DNA from: Bog-473 sp963807675
Lineage (GTDB): Bacteria > Actinomycetota > Acidimicrobiia > Acidimicrobiales > RAAP-2
Direction: 5' to 3'
Assembly (NCBI GenBank): GCA_963807675.1
Contig: CAWECP010000002.1
Coordinates: 372,001-436,000, forward strand
DNA: 64,000 bases
The notes below the pieces were generated by a model. It was not told the DNA's origin. It did not search any database and worked only from the letters and a program-made list of their open reading frames with translations. The translations under genes were made by a program, and so were the position numbers. Of the stretch, positions 9,626-17,573 are shown piece after piece (the stretch's first letter is position 1; the number at the start of each line of letters is the position of its first letter).

Positions 9626-10369
9626 CTACAGCACTTTGACGTGGCGCCGGAAGGCGGCCAGGACGGCGTCTTTGGGATCGAGGTCGGTCACCAGCACGTC
9701 GAGCCGGTCCAGGGGCAGGCACCGCGCCACGCCCTGGCGCCCGAGCTTGGTGTGGTCGACGGCCACCACGATCTCCGCGCTCACCCCGGCCAGGGCCATC
9801 TTCGCCTCCGCTTCCTCCAGCGTGGCCTCGGTCGTGCCCTTGGGGGTCAGCCCGGCGGCGGACAGGAAGAGGCGGTCGAGCGCCAGGTCCCGCGCCGAGC
9901 GGGTGGCGAGCGGCCCGACCAGGCTGTCGGTGCGCGGGTCGTGCTGGCCCCCGGTCAGGAGGACCGTCACGCCGGAGCGCTCCCGCAGCGCGTTGAAGGC
10001 CTCGAGCCCGTTGGTGGCCACGGTGAGCTGGCGCGCCCCCGCGATGGAAGTGGCCAGGCGCTGGAGAGTGGACGAGGCGTCGATCCCGATGGCCCCCGAC
10101 TCGGGTACCAGCAACGCCAGCTTGGCTGCGATGCGCTCTTTGGCTCTGGCCTGTACGCCGAAGCGTTCGGAGTAGCGCTGGGGGCCCAGGGCCAACGCGC
10201 CGCCGCGCACCCGGCGCACCCGGCCCTGCTCGGCGAGGGTGTCGAGGTCGCGCCGGATGGTCATCTCGCTGACCGCCAGGTCGACGGCCAGGTCGATCAC
10301 TTTGACCCGGCCGACCGCGTCGACCTCCTCGCAGATGCGCTCCAGGCGGTCGAAGGCGTCGACGCTCAT
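9626..10369 (-). CDS. DeoR/GlpR-family transcriptional regulator of the rhamnose operon
   Basis: This 247-aa protein has an N-terminal DeoR helix-turn-helix (VKVIDLAVDLAVSEMTIRRDLDTLAEQGRVRRV) split here as VSEMTIRRDLDTL for recognition, and a C-terminal sugar-phosphate sensor domain related to ribose-5-phosphate isomerase, with GIDASSTLQRLA, VATNGLEAFNAL and LTGGQHDPRTDSLVGPLA. Start ATG 10369 overlaps the TGA of the rhamnulokinase gene (ATGA). DeoR regulators usually repress sugar catabolic operons and are released by a phosphorylated intermediate; rhamnulose-1-phosphate is the obvious candidate here. The likely target is the promoter region ahead of the isomerase gene, where a 7-bp motif is repeated in tandem at 15051-15064. 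Ligand and operator are inference. Confidence 0.85.
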   Translation of the reverse strand: MSVDAFDRLERICEEVDAVGRVKVIDLAVDLAVSEMTIRRDLDTLAEQGRVRRVRGGALALGPQRYSERFGVQARAKERIAAKLALLVPESGAIGIDASSTLQRLATSIAGARQLTVATNGLEAFNALRERSGVTVLLTGGQHDPRTDSLVGPLATRSARDLALDRLFLSAAGLTPKGTTEATLEEAEAKMALAGVSAEIVVAVDHTKLGRQGVARCLPLDRLDVLVTDLDPKDAVLAAFRRHVKVL

Positions 10370-11790
10370 GCTGGTTCGTACCTCCGGAGTGCCGCGCCGG
10401 CCGCCACCAGTGCCCGTGCCCCGTCGATCGAATCGGCGATGGCCCCGTGGGCGCGGGCCTGTACGAGGAGATTCCCGATCGCCGTCGCCTCGGCCGGACC
10501 GGCCAGCACCGGCAGGCCCGCCGCGTCGGCGGTGGCCTGGCCGAGCAGGGCGTTCTGGGAGCCACCGCCGACCAGGTGGACGACGTCGACCACGCCACCG
10601 GACAGCTCGGCCCCCCTCCGGACGCCGTCGGCGTAGGCCCGGGCCAAGGAGTCGACCACACAGCGCACCGTCTGGGCCGGACCCACCGGGGCGGTGAAAC
10701 CGGCGCCCACCGCGCCGGCGGCGATGCGCTCGGGCATCGGGCCCGGAGCCAGGAACGAGGCATCGTCCACGTCGATCAGCGCGCCGCCGGCGGGCAAGCT
10801 CGCCGCCTCGCCGAGCAGCCGGTTCAGGTCGTGCTCCTCGCCCCGCTCGGCCCAAGCACGCAGCGACTCCTGCAGCAGCCAGAGGCCGCCGGTGTTGCGC
10901 AGGAAGCGGATCCGGCCGTCGACCCCGAGCTCGTTGGTGAAGTTCGCCCGGCGCGCCGCCTCGGTGAGGACCGGCCCGGCGGCCAGCTCCACGCCGACGA
11001 GCGACCAGGTGCCGCTCGAGACGTAGGCGAAGCGGTCGGTGGTGGCGGGCACGCCGGCCACGGCCGAGGCGGTGTCGTGCGAGCCCACCGTGGTGACCAC
11101 GATGCCCGCCGGCAGGCCCAGCCGCGCCCGCAGCTCGGCCCGCACCGGCCCGAGGACCGTCCCCGACGAGACCAGGGGGGTCAGCAGCTCTGGCCGCAGC
11201 CCCAGGAGTGCGACCAGCTCGAGCGACCACTCGCCGGAATGCACGTCGAGCAGCCCCGTGGTGGATGCGTTAGTGCGCTCGGTGCGCAGCTGGCCGGTCA
11301 GCCAGTAGGCCAGCAGGTCGGGCAGCAGGGCGAGGGCCGTCGCCTGAGGCCATAGCGGGCCGCGGCGCTCGCTCGCCAACTGGTAAAGGGTGGAGAAGGG
11401 GAGGAACTGCAGCCCGTTGCATGCGAAGAGCTCGTCGGGCGGCACGAGGGCGTGCACCGCGTCCACCACCTTGGCCGTGCGGTCGTCGCGGTACGACGTG
11501 GGCTCGGCCAGCAGCCGGCCCTCGGCATCGAGCAAGCCGTAGTCGACGCCCCAGGTGTCGATGCCGATCGACTCCACCTGCGGATAGCGCTCGGCCAGTG
11601 TGCCCAGTCCTGTTAGCACCTCGTCGTAGAGTCGGGACACGGGCCAGCGCAGCCGACCGTCCACCTCGCGGGCGCCGTTGGGGAAGCGGTGCACGGCGTC
11701 CACCGAGAGCGCCCCGCCCTCGACCAGGCCGGCCATGACGCGCCCGCCTGACGCGCCCAGGTCTACAGCGGCGAAGACGCGCGGTGCCAT
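10366..11790 (-). CDS. rhaB: Rhamnulokinase
   Basis: This 474-aa FGGY-family kinase should phosphorylate L-rhamnulose to L-rhamnulose-1-phosphate with ATP. N-terminal AAVDLGASGGRVM is the phosphate-1 motif of rhamnulokinases, GIDTWGVDYGLLD carries the conserved sugar-contact region, and SHDTASAVAGVP, YVSSGTWSLVGVE and HLVGGGSQNALLGQATAD form the second ATPase half. These particular motifs separate rhamnulokinase from xylulokinase and glycerol kinase. Length is normal for the family. It is flanked by the aldolase/dehydrogenase gene upstream (10 bases away) and the DeoR gene downstream (ATGA overlap), supporting the assignment. Confidence 0.93.
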   Translation of the reverse strand: MAPRVFAAVDLGASGGRVMAGLVEGGALSVDAVHRFPNGAREVDGRLRWPVSRLYDEVLTGLGTLAERYPQVESIGIDTWGVDYGLLDAEGRLLAEPTSYRDDRTAKVVDAVHALVPPDELFACNGLQFLPFSTLYQLASERRGPLWPQATALALLPDLLAYWLTGQLRTERTNASTTGLLDVHSGEWSLELVALLGLRPELLTPLVSSGTVLGPVRAELRARLGLPAGIVVTTVGSHDTASAVAGVPATTDRFAYVSSGTWSLVGVELAAGPVLTEAARRANFTNELGVDGRIRFLRNTGGLWLLQESLRAWAERGEEHDLNRLLGEAASLPAGGALIDVDDASFLAPGPMPERIAAGAVGAGFTAPVGPAQTVRCVVDSLARAYADGVRRGAELSGGVVDVVHLVGGGSQNALLGQATADAAGLPVLAGPAEATAIGNLLVQARAHGAIADSIDGARALVAAGAALRRYEPA

Positions 11791-11800
11791 AGCCAGTCCC

Positions 11801-13834
11801 TCAGCGCAGGAAGGCGGCCGCCACGCCCGAGTCCACCGGTACGAGTAGCCCGGTGGTGTGGCTGAACTCGCTCGAGCTGATGGCGGCCACCGCCGCCGCC
11901 ACGTGTTCCGGCAACACCTCGCGCTTGAGCAGGCTGCGCTGGGCGTAGAACGCGCCCAGATCCTCCTCGGCCACGCCGTAGACGGCGGCCCGGTCGGCGC
12001 CCCAGCCGCCCGCGAAGATGCCGCTGCCGCGCACGACGCCGTCTGGGTTCACCCCGTTGACACGGATGGCGTGCTCGCCCAGCTCGGCGGCCAGTAGGCG
12101 AACCTGATGGGCCTGGTCGGCCTTGCTACTTCCGTAGGCGACGTTGTTGGGCCCGGCGAAGACTGCGTTCTTGGACACGACGTAGACGATGTCGCCGCCG
12201 AGGTCCTGGGCGATCATGGCGGCGGCGGCGGCCTTGGCCACCACGAAGCTGCCCTTGGCCATGACGTCGTGTTGGAGGTCCCATTCCTCCTCGGTCGTCT
12301 CGAGCAGCGGCTTGGAGATGGACAGCCCGGCATTGTTGACCACCAGGTCGACGCCGCCGAAGGCCAGCAACGTGTCGCGCAGGGCCTCGGCCACCGCGTC
12401 CGCGTCGGTGACGTCCACCGCCACCCCCACCGCCACGTCGCGGCCACCGATCGAACCCGCGGTCGCCCGGGCCGCGTCGCCGTCGAGGTCGGCCACCACC
12501 ACGCAGGCGCCCTCGGCGGCCAGCTGCTCGGCGATGGCCCTGCCAATCCCGCTCGCCGCGCCCGTTACGAAGGCGATGCGGCCGGCGTGGCGCCGCGGCG
12601 ACGGCAGGCGGGCCAGCTTGGCCTCCTCCAGCGTCCAGTACTCAATGCGGAACTTCTCGCTCTCGGCGATGGGGGCGTAGGTCGAAATAGCCTCGGCGCC
12701 GCGCATGACGTTGATGGCGTTGACGTAGAACTCGCCCGCCACGCGGGCCGTCTGCTTGTCGCGGCCGTACGAGAACATGCCCACGCCCGGGACCAGCACG
12801 ATGGCCGGGTCGGCGCCGCGCATGGCCGGCGAGTCGGGCGTGGCGTAGAGCTCGTAGTAGGCCCCGTACTCCTCGCGGTAGGCGGCGTGCAGCTCGCCGA
12901 GGCGCGCCACGCACGCCTCGACCGGAGCCGCCGCCGGCAGGTCAAGTACGAGGGGTCGCACCTTGGTGCGCAGGAAGTGGTCCGGGCACGACGTGCCCAG
13001 CCGGGCCAGGTCGAAGAGCTTCTCGCCGCTCAGGAACTCGAGCACCACCTCCGAATCGGTGAAGTGCCCGACCATACGGCTGTCGCGCGACGCCACGGCG
13101 CGCACAGAGGGCGCCAGGGCGGCTGCCTTGGCCCGCCGTTCGTCCGGAGCCAGCGGAGCCCGGTCGGGCACGGGAGCGCCGAACGGCTCGCGCCGCCCGT
13201 GTTCGTCGATGAAGCGCTGCGCCTGGCCGATGATCCAGAGCGAGTTCGCCTCGGCCTCCGCGCTGTTGGCGCCCCAGGCCGTGATGCCGTGGCCGCCCAG
13301 GATCACGCCGACGGCGTCGGGGTGGGCGTCGTGCACGGTGGCGATGTCGAGACCGAGCTGGAAGCCGGGTCGGCGCCAGGGGACCCAGACCACCCGGTCC
13401 CCGTAGATCTCCTTGGTCAGCCGCTCCCCGTCCGCCGCCGTGGCCACTGCGATCCCGCTGTCGGGATGCAGGTGGTCGACGTGGGCCGAGCCCACGAGTC
13501 CGTGCATGGCTGTGTCGATGGAGGGCGCCGCGGCACTCCGCCCGTGCAGGCAGAAGTCGAAGGCCGCCACCATCTCATCCTCGCGGTCCTCACCCGGGTA
13601 GACCTCGGCCAGGGCACGCAACCGGTCCAGCCGCAGCACGGCCAGGCCTTCCGCCCGCAGCGTGCCCAGATCGCCGCCCGATCCCTTGACCCACAACAGT
13701 TCGACGTCACCACCGCTGACCGGGTCGACGCCGACGCCCTTGGCCGACGTGTTCCCGCCTCCGTAGTTGGTGTTCCGCTTCTCGGCCCCGAGGCGGTGCG
13801 ACCGCGCCAGCAGCTCGTCGGCGACGCCGCCCAA
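11801..13834 (-). CDS. rhaD: Bifunctional rhamnulose-1-phosphate aldolase/short-chain dehydrogenase
   Basis: A 677-aa fusion cleaves L-rhamnulose-1-phosphate to dihydroxyacetone phosphate and L-lactaldehyde and then oxidises or reduces the lactaldehyde. The N-terminal class II aldolase half (about 1-400) has NTNYGGGNTSAKG, the zinc-binding HVDHLHPDS and a second His pair in GGHGITAWG. The C-terminal SDR half has VTGAASGIG, NNAG and YGSSK. This fused form is known from actinobacteria, Bacillus and others and replaces separate rhaD and lactaldehyde dehydrogenase genes. The chosen TTG at 13834 lies one base after the isomerase stop with GGGGAG six bases upstream, and gives MGGVADELLARSHRLGAEKRN, matching the expected N-terminus; the frame is open upstream to 13927 but that overlaps the isomerase. 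Confidence 0.92.
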   Translation of the reverse strand: MGGVADELLARSHRLGAEKRNTNYGGGNTSAKGVGVDPVSGGDVELLWVKGSGGDLGTLRAEGLAVLRLDRLRALAEVYPGEDREDEMVAAFDFCLHGRSAAAPSIDTAMHGLVGSAHVDHLHPDSGIAVATAADGERLTKEIYGDRVVWVPWRRPGFQLGLDIATVHDAHPDAVGVILGGHGITAWGANSAEAEANSLWIIGQAQRFIDEHGRREPFGAPVPDRAPLAPDERRAKAAALAPSVRAVASRDSRMVGHFTDSEVVLEFLSGEKLFDLARLGTSCPDHFLRTKVRPLVLDLPAAAPVEACVARLGELHAAYREEYGAYYELYATPDSPAMRGADPAIVLVPGVGMFSYGRDKQTARVAGEFYVNAINVMRGAEAISTYAPIAESEKFRIEYWTLEEAKLARLPSPRRHAGRIAFVTGAASGIGRAIAEQLAAEGACVVVADLDGDAARATAGSIGGRDVAVGVAVDVTDADAVAEALRDTLLAFGGVDLVVNNAGLSISKPLLETTEEEWDLQHDVMAKGSFVVAKAAAAAMIAQDLGGDIVYVVSKNAVFAGPNNVAYGSSKADQAHQVRLLAAELGEHAIRVNGVNPDGVVRGSGIFAGGWGADRAAVYGVAEEDLGAFYAQRSLLKREVLPEHVAAAVAAISSSEFSHTTGLLVPVDSGVAAAFLR

Positions 13835-13835
13835 C

Positions 13836-15002
13836 TCAGGCTCCCCAGCCGGCCTGGGTCCCGCCCACCCGCTCCTGCACGATCCGCTCGCGGTACCCGC
13901 TGGCTCGATACGCCGCCAGAGGATCACCCGGCCACCCCCGCCCGGCCCGCCACTCGGCCAGGTCGCCCCGGACGTCGGTATAGAAAGCGTCCATCAGCAC
14001 CTCGTTGCCTCCGAGCACGTCACCCGCCCGCTCGGCCTCGGCCAGCGCGGCCCGGTCCACCAGGAGCGCCCGCGCCGTCATCTCCTGCACGTTGAGCACG
14101 GATCGGATCTGGCCGGGGACCTTCTCCTCAATGTTGTGGCACTGGTCGAGCATGAACACGACGCCGCTCTCGGGTGCGTAGCCGCCGCCCCGGACCACCT
14201 CGAAGAGGATGCGGAAGAGCTGGAACGGGTCGGCCGCCCCGACGATGAGGTCGTCATCGGCGTAGAAGCGCGAGTTGAAGTCGAACGAGCCGAGCCGGCC
14301 CAGCCGCAGCAGCTGCATGACGATGAACTCGATGTTGGTCCCGGGCGCGTGGTGCCCGGTGTCGAGGCACACGGCGGCGCGCTCGCCCAGCGCCACGCAA
14401 TGCGTGTAGGCCGTGCCCCAGTCGGGGACGTCGGTGGCGTAGAAGGCGGGTTCGAAGAATTTGTACTCGAGCACGAGGCGCTGGTGCGCACCCAGCCGGG
14501 CGTACACCTGGGCCAAGGAATCGGCCAGCCGCTCCTGCCGGTCCCGCAGGTCGGCCTGCCCGGGGTAGTTCGATCCGTCCGGCAGCCAGATCTTCAGGTC
14601 GCTGCTCCCTGTGGTGTCCATGATGTCGATGCACTCGAGCATGTGGGCAACCGCCTTGGCCCGCACCCGCTCGTCGACATCGCACAGGCTGCCCAGCTTG
14701 TAGTCGTCGTCTTGGAACGTGTTCGTGTTGATGGTGCCGAGCCGCAGGCCGAGGTCCTCGGCGTGGCGCGCCAGCTTGTCGAAGTCGTCGACCCGGTCCC
14801 ACGGGATGTGCAATGCCACCGAGGGGGCGAGGCCGGTGTGCCGGTGCACCTCGGCCGCGTCCTCCAGCTTCTCCTCGGGACCGCGCGGCACCCCCGGCTG
14901 TGCAAACACCTTGAAGCGGGTGCCCGAGTTGCCGAAGGCCCACGACGGCAGCTCGATCCACTGCCGTTCGAGCTCGGGTGCGATCTCGGCAAAGGTGGCC
15001 AT
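13836..15002 (-). CDS. rhaI: L-rhamnose isomerase (RhaI type)
   Basis: This 388-aa TIM-barrel enzyme converts L-rhamnose to L-rhamnulose. Start ATG 15002 has a strong GAGGAGGGAG immediately upstream and yields MATFAEIAPELERQ; upstream in-frame codons are not needed. Metal-binding residues are carried by LEYKFFEPAFYATD (Glu), CLDTGHHAPGTNIE (Asp and His), and FDFNSRFYADDDL (Asp). These are the motifs of the Pseudomonas stutzeri/Mycobacterium-type isomerase, distinct from the longer E. coli RhaA. It is first in the minus-strand operon, followed by aldolase/dehydrogenase, kinase and DeoR regulator, so rhamnose degradation is complete from isomerase to triose phosphate plus lactaldehyde. No rhamnose transporter or mutarotase is in the window. 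Confidence 0.92.
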   Translation of the reverse strand: MATFAEIAPELERQWIELPSWAFGNSGTRFKVFAQPGVPRGPEEKLEDAAEVHRHTGLAPSVALHIPWDRVDDFDKLARHAEDLGLRLGTINTNTFQDDDYKLGSLCDVDERVRAKAVAHMLECIDIMDTTGSSDLKIWLPDGSNYPGQADLRDRQERLADSLAQVYARLGAHQRLVLEYKFFEPAFYATDVPDWGTAYTHCVALGERAAVCLDTGHHAPGTNIEFIVMQLLRLGRLGSFDFNSRFYADDDLIVGAADPFQLFRILFEVVRGGGYAPESGVVFMLDQCHNIEEKVPGQIRSVLNVQEMTARALLVDRAALAEAERAGDVLGGNEVLMDAFYTDVRGDLAEWRAGRGWPGDPLAAYRASGYRERIVQERVGGTQAGWGA

Positions 15003-15050
15003 CTCCCTCCTCGGGGCTGGGCGCCTGTGGGGCGGGATGTTCGATTTTGT

Positions 15051-15064
15051 TACATCGTACATCG
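15051..15064. promoter_or_regulatory. Tandem 7-bp repeat upstream of rhamnose isomerase gene, candidate operator
   Basis: The heptamer TACATCG occurs twice back to back, 49 bases ahead of the isomerase start and in the A+T-richest part of the 195-base divergent spacer (15003-15197). Read on the minus strand it is CGATGTACGATGTAAC, which also resembles a -10 region. DeoR proteins often bind short direct repeats, so this is a reasonable operator candidate for the DeoR protein encoded at the end of the operon. No experimental support. Confidence 0.4.
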
Positions 15065-15197
15065 ATGGCAAAGCGGCCGGACACGACGCGCCGGACCAGC
15101 TCCCGGTGGCGTTCCGCGGGCGGCTCCCCGGCGGATCCAATAGCGTCCCTCCGGTCGCCCCAGAGCGGGTCGCGAGGGGTCAGGAGGAGAATTCGGC

Positions 15198-16238
15198 ATG
15201 GGCAGTGGTCGTTATCGGGTGGTCCAATGGGCGACCGGCAACATCGGCCTGCGCTCTCTGCAGGCCGTCATCGAGCACCCCGAGCTCGAGCTGGTCGGGC
15301 TGTACGTGTACTCGGAGGCCAAGGCGGGTCAGGACGCGGGAGAGCTGTGCGGTCTGGCGCCGGTCGGCGTGCGGGCCACCCGTGACCTCGACGAAATCGT
15401 GGCGCTCCAGCCCGACTGTGTCCTCTACATGGGCGACCGGGCCGACATGGACGTGCTGTGCCGCCTGCTCGAGTCGGGCAGCAATGTGGTGTCGACGCGC
15501 AGCGAGTTCCACCGCCCGGACAGCCTCGACCCCGAACTGCGCGAGCGCATCGAGACGGCCTGTGCCAAGGGCAACTCGTCGCTCTACAGCACCGGGTCCA
15601 GTCCCGGGTTCATCACCGAGGCGCTGCCGTTGGCGCTGCTCTCGTTGCAGCGCCGACTGGACCGCCTGACCATTGAGGAGTTTGCCGACATGTCGTCGCG
15701 CAACTCACCCGAAATGATCTTCGACCTCATGGGCTACGGCCGCGACCCGTCCCACTTCGACCCCCGGGGCGTCGAGCTGCACGGCGGCGCCTCGTTCGCC
15801 GGGTCGCTGCGCCTCATCGCCGACGCCTTGTCCCTCCCGCTCGACGACGTGGTGTCAACCGGCAGCGTGGCGGTGGCCCGCCAAGCCACCGAGGTGGCCG
15901 CGGGGCGCATCGATGCGGGCACCATCGCCGCCCAACGACTCGAGGTGACGGGGATCCATCAGGGGCGGCCCCTGCTGACCTTCAGCGCCAACTGGTACCT
16001 CACCACGGACGTCGACCCGGCCTGGGACCTGCGCGAGACGGGCTGGCACGTGCTCGTCGAGGGTGACACGCCGCTCGATATCGACATCCGCTTCCCCGTG
16101 CCCGACGAGGAGTGGGCGGCGACGTCACCCGGCCTCACCGCGCACCGGCCCGTGAACGCGGTGCCCTTCGTCTGCGCGGCCGAGCCTGGCATCCGCACCA
16201 CGGTCGACCTGCCCCAGATCATCCCGACCTTCGGATGA
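15198..16238 (+). CDS. Dihydrodipicolinate-reductase-like NAD(P)-dependent dehydrogenase
   Basis: This 346-aa protein resembles the mycobacterial dihydrodipicolinate-reductase-like family, which includes 2,4-diaminopentanoate dehydrogenase-type NAD(P)H oxidoreductases. The N-terminal Rossmann motif reads VVQWATGNIGLRSLQAV, followed by ELVGLYVYSEAKAGQDAGEL, and a substrate-domain segment STGSSPGFITEALPLAL. The AGGAGGAG ribosome site at 15181-15188 fixes ATG 15198. It is not DapB itself: length and catalytic segment differ. Actinobacteria carry many of these next to lipid, steroid and terpenoid degradation genes, but substrates are mostly undefined. It diverges from the rhamnose operon and is followed by an FMN reductase gene 40 bases downstream. 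Confidence 0.75.
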   Translation: MGSGRYRVVQWATGNIGLRSLQAVIEHPELELVGLYVYSEAKAGQDAGELCGLAPVGVRATRDLDEIVALQPDCVLYMGDRADMDVLCRLLESGSNVVSTRSEFHRPDSLDPELRERIETACAKGNSSLYSTGSSPGFITEALPLALLSLQRRLDRLTIEEFADMSSRNSPEMIFDLMGYGRDPSHFDPRGVELHGGASFAGSLRLIADALSLPLDDVVSTGSVAVARQATEVAAGRIDAGTIAAQRLEVTGIHQGRPLLTFSANWYLTTDVDPAWDLRETGWHVLVEGDTPLDIDIRFPVPDEEWAATSPGLTAHRPVNAVPFVCAAEPGIRTTVDLPQIIPTFG

Positions 16239-16278
16239 CGGCGACCCACCCCTTGCGGGCACCGGGCGGGACGGCGGC

Positions 16279-16797
16279 GTGAGCACGGTCGGCATCGTCG
16301 TCGGCAACCCCAAGCCCGGCTCGCGCACGCTGAGTGTGGCCGAGGCGGTTGCGACAGCGGCCGCCGGTGCGGTCGGTCTGGACGCCGCCGAGCGCGTCAT
16401 TGTGGACCTGGCCGATCTCGGTCCCCAGCTCTTCGACTGGTCCTCGTCGGCGGTGAAGGACGCCGTGACCGCCGTGGGCGGGTGCGCCCTGGCGGTGGTG
16501 GCCTCACCCACCTACAAGGCGAGCTACACCGGCCTGCTCAAGGCGTTCCTGGACTGGTTCAGCACGACTGACCTGGGCGGCGTCACGGTGGTGCCCCTCA
16601 TGGTGGGTGCCGGCGCGCAGCACGCGCTGGCCGTCGAGGTCCATCTGCGGCCCGTCCTGGTAGAGCTCGGTGCCACACTCCCGACCCGCGGCCTCTACGT
16701 CCTCGAGTCACAGCTCGACGACCTCGACACAGTGGTCGGCGCCTGGCTGCAGGAAGCCGGCCCGCAGCTCCGGGCGGCGGTGGGCGAGAGTCCTTAG
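16279..16797 (+). CDS. NADPH-dependent FMN reductase-like flavoprotein
   Basis: This 172-aa flavodoxin-fold protein, starting at GTG 16279, has the FMN phosphate-binding pattern GNPKPGSRTLSVAEAV and the second flavin segment ASPTYKASYTGLLKAFLDWF, as in SsuE/MsuE-type FMN reductases. Such enzymes reduce free FMN with NAD(P)H and feed flavin-dependent monooxygenases; LLM-family monooxygenases are encoded elsewhere in the window (33.2 and 52.0 kb). It lies behind the DHDPR-like gene on the same strand and converges on the enoyl-CoA hydratase gene. A direct partner is not shown by the sequence. Confidence 0.78.
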   Translation: MSTVGIVVGNPKPGSRTLSVAEAVATAAAGAVGLDAAERVIVDLADLGPQLFDWSSSAVKDAVTAVGGCALAVVASPTYKASYTGLLKAFLDWFSTTDLGGVTVVPLMVGAGAQHALAVEVHLRPVLVELGATLPTRGLYVLESQLDDLDTVVGAWLQEAGPQLRAAVGESP

Positions 16798-16814
16798 AGA
16801 CGCTGCGCGCGGGG

Positions 16815-17573
16815 CTAGCGCCCGGTCCACTCGGGCGGCCGCTTCTCGGCGAACGAGCGCGCGCCCTCCTGGGCGTCTTCGGAATGGAAGACCGCTTCCA
16901 CGAGCTTGATCTGTTCTTCCCACAACTCGTCTTCGGTCCGGCCTGGAGCCCTCCGCAGGAGCTGCAGGGCGGCATCGATGCCCAGCGGAGCGTTGCGGGC
17001 GATGGCCCCGGCGAGCTCGAGCGCGGTATCGAGGGTGTGGCCGGTCTCGCACAGGTCCACGATCAACCCGTGCTCGAGGGCAGCCTGTGCGGTGAGCAGC
17101 TCGCCCGTCAGGGCCAGCTTGGTGACCAGCGACTGCGGAAGTTGTCGCGGTAGCCGCAGGAGCGCGCCTCCGCCGGGGAAGAGGCCGAACTTCACCTCGG
17201 GTGAGCCGAACCTGGCGTCGGTGGAGGCCACCAGGAGGTCGGCGGTCAGCGCCAACTCCAGCCCGCCGCCGACGGCGACGCCTTCAATCGCCGCGATGAG
17301 CGGCTTCCGGCATCCGTGGCGGAGCACGGTGTCGATCTTCTCGGGCAGTCCGTGCTGGGCGAAGGCCTTGAGGTCCATACCGGCGCAGAAGGAGCCTCCG
17401 CTCCCGGTCAGGATTCCGACGCGCAGATCGGGGTCGGCGTCCAGGATGCGGTAGGCGGCCAGCACTCCGAGGGAGATCTCCGAGTCGATGGCGTTGCGGA
17501 CGGCCGGGCGGTTGAGCGTGATGACCAGGGTGCGGTCGACGACCTCGGCGAGGACCGCGTTGGCCTCGTTCAC
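16815..17573 (-). CDS. Enoyl-CoA hydratase/isomerase family protein
   Basis: This 252-aa crotonase-fold protein probably hydrates an enoyl-CoA intermediate. Oxyanion-hole segments are visible as GSGGSFCAGMDLKAF and AIEGVAVGGGLELALTADL; the region around SPEVKFGLFPGGGALLRLP has Glu then Gly/Phe, compatible with an active hydratase with one catalytic Glu. The C-terminal SFAEKRPPEWTGR is typical of actinobacterial members. Start GTG 17573 overlaps the TGA of the P450 gene (GTGA), so P450 and hydratase form a translationally coupled pair, suggesting they act on the same compound. The frame is open upstream to 17654, but that is inside the P450 gene. Confidence 0.87.
   Translation of the reverse strand: MNEANAVLAEVVDRTLVITLNRPAVRNAIDSEISLGVLAAYRILDADPDLRVGILTGSGGSFCAGMDLKAFAQHGLPEKIDTVLRHGCRKPLIAAIEGVAVGGGLELALTADLLVASTDARFGSPEVKFGLFPGGGALLRLPRQLPQSLVTKLALTGELLTAQAALEHGLIVDLCETGHTLDTALELAGAIARNAPLGIDAALQLLRRAPGRTEDELWEEQIKLVEAVFHSEDAQEGARSFAEKRPPEWTGR

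Noticed and set aside
12107..14095. 662-codon plus-strand open frame opposite the rhamnulose aldolase gene
   Set aside because: Antisense shadow of a well-supported gene; composition is Val/Gly/His/Arg-rich with no motif.
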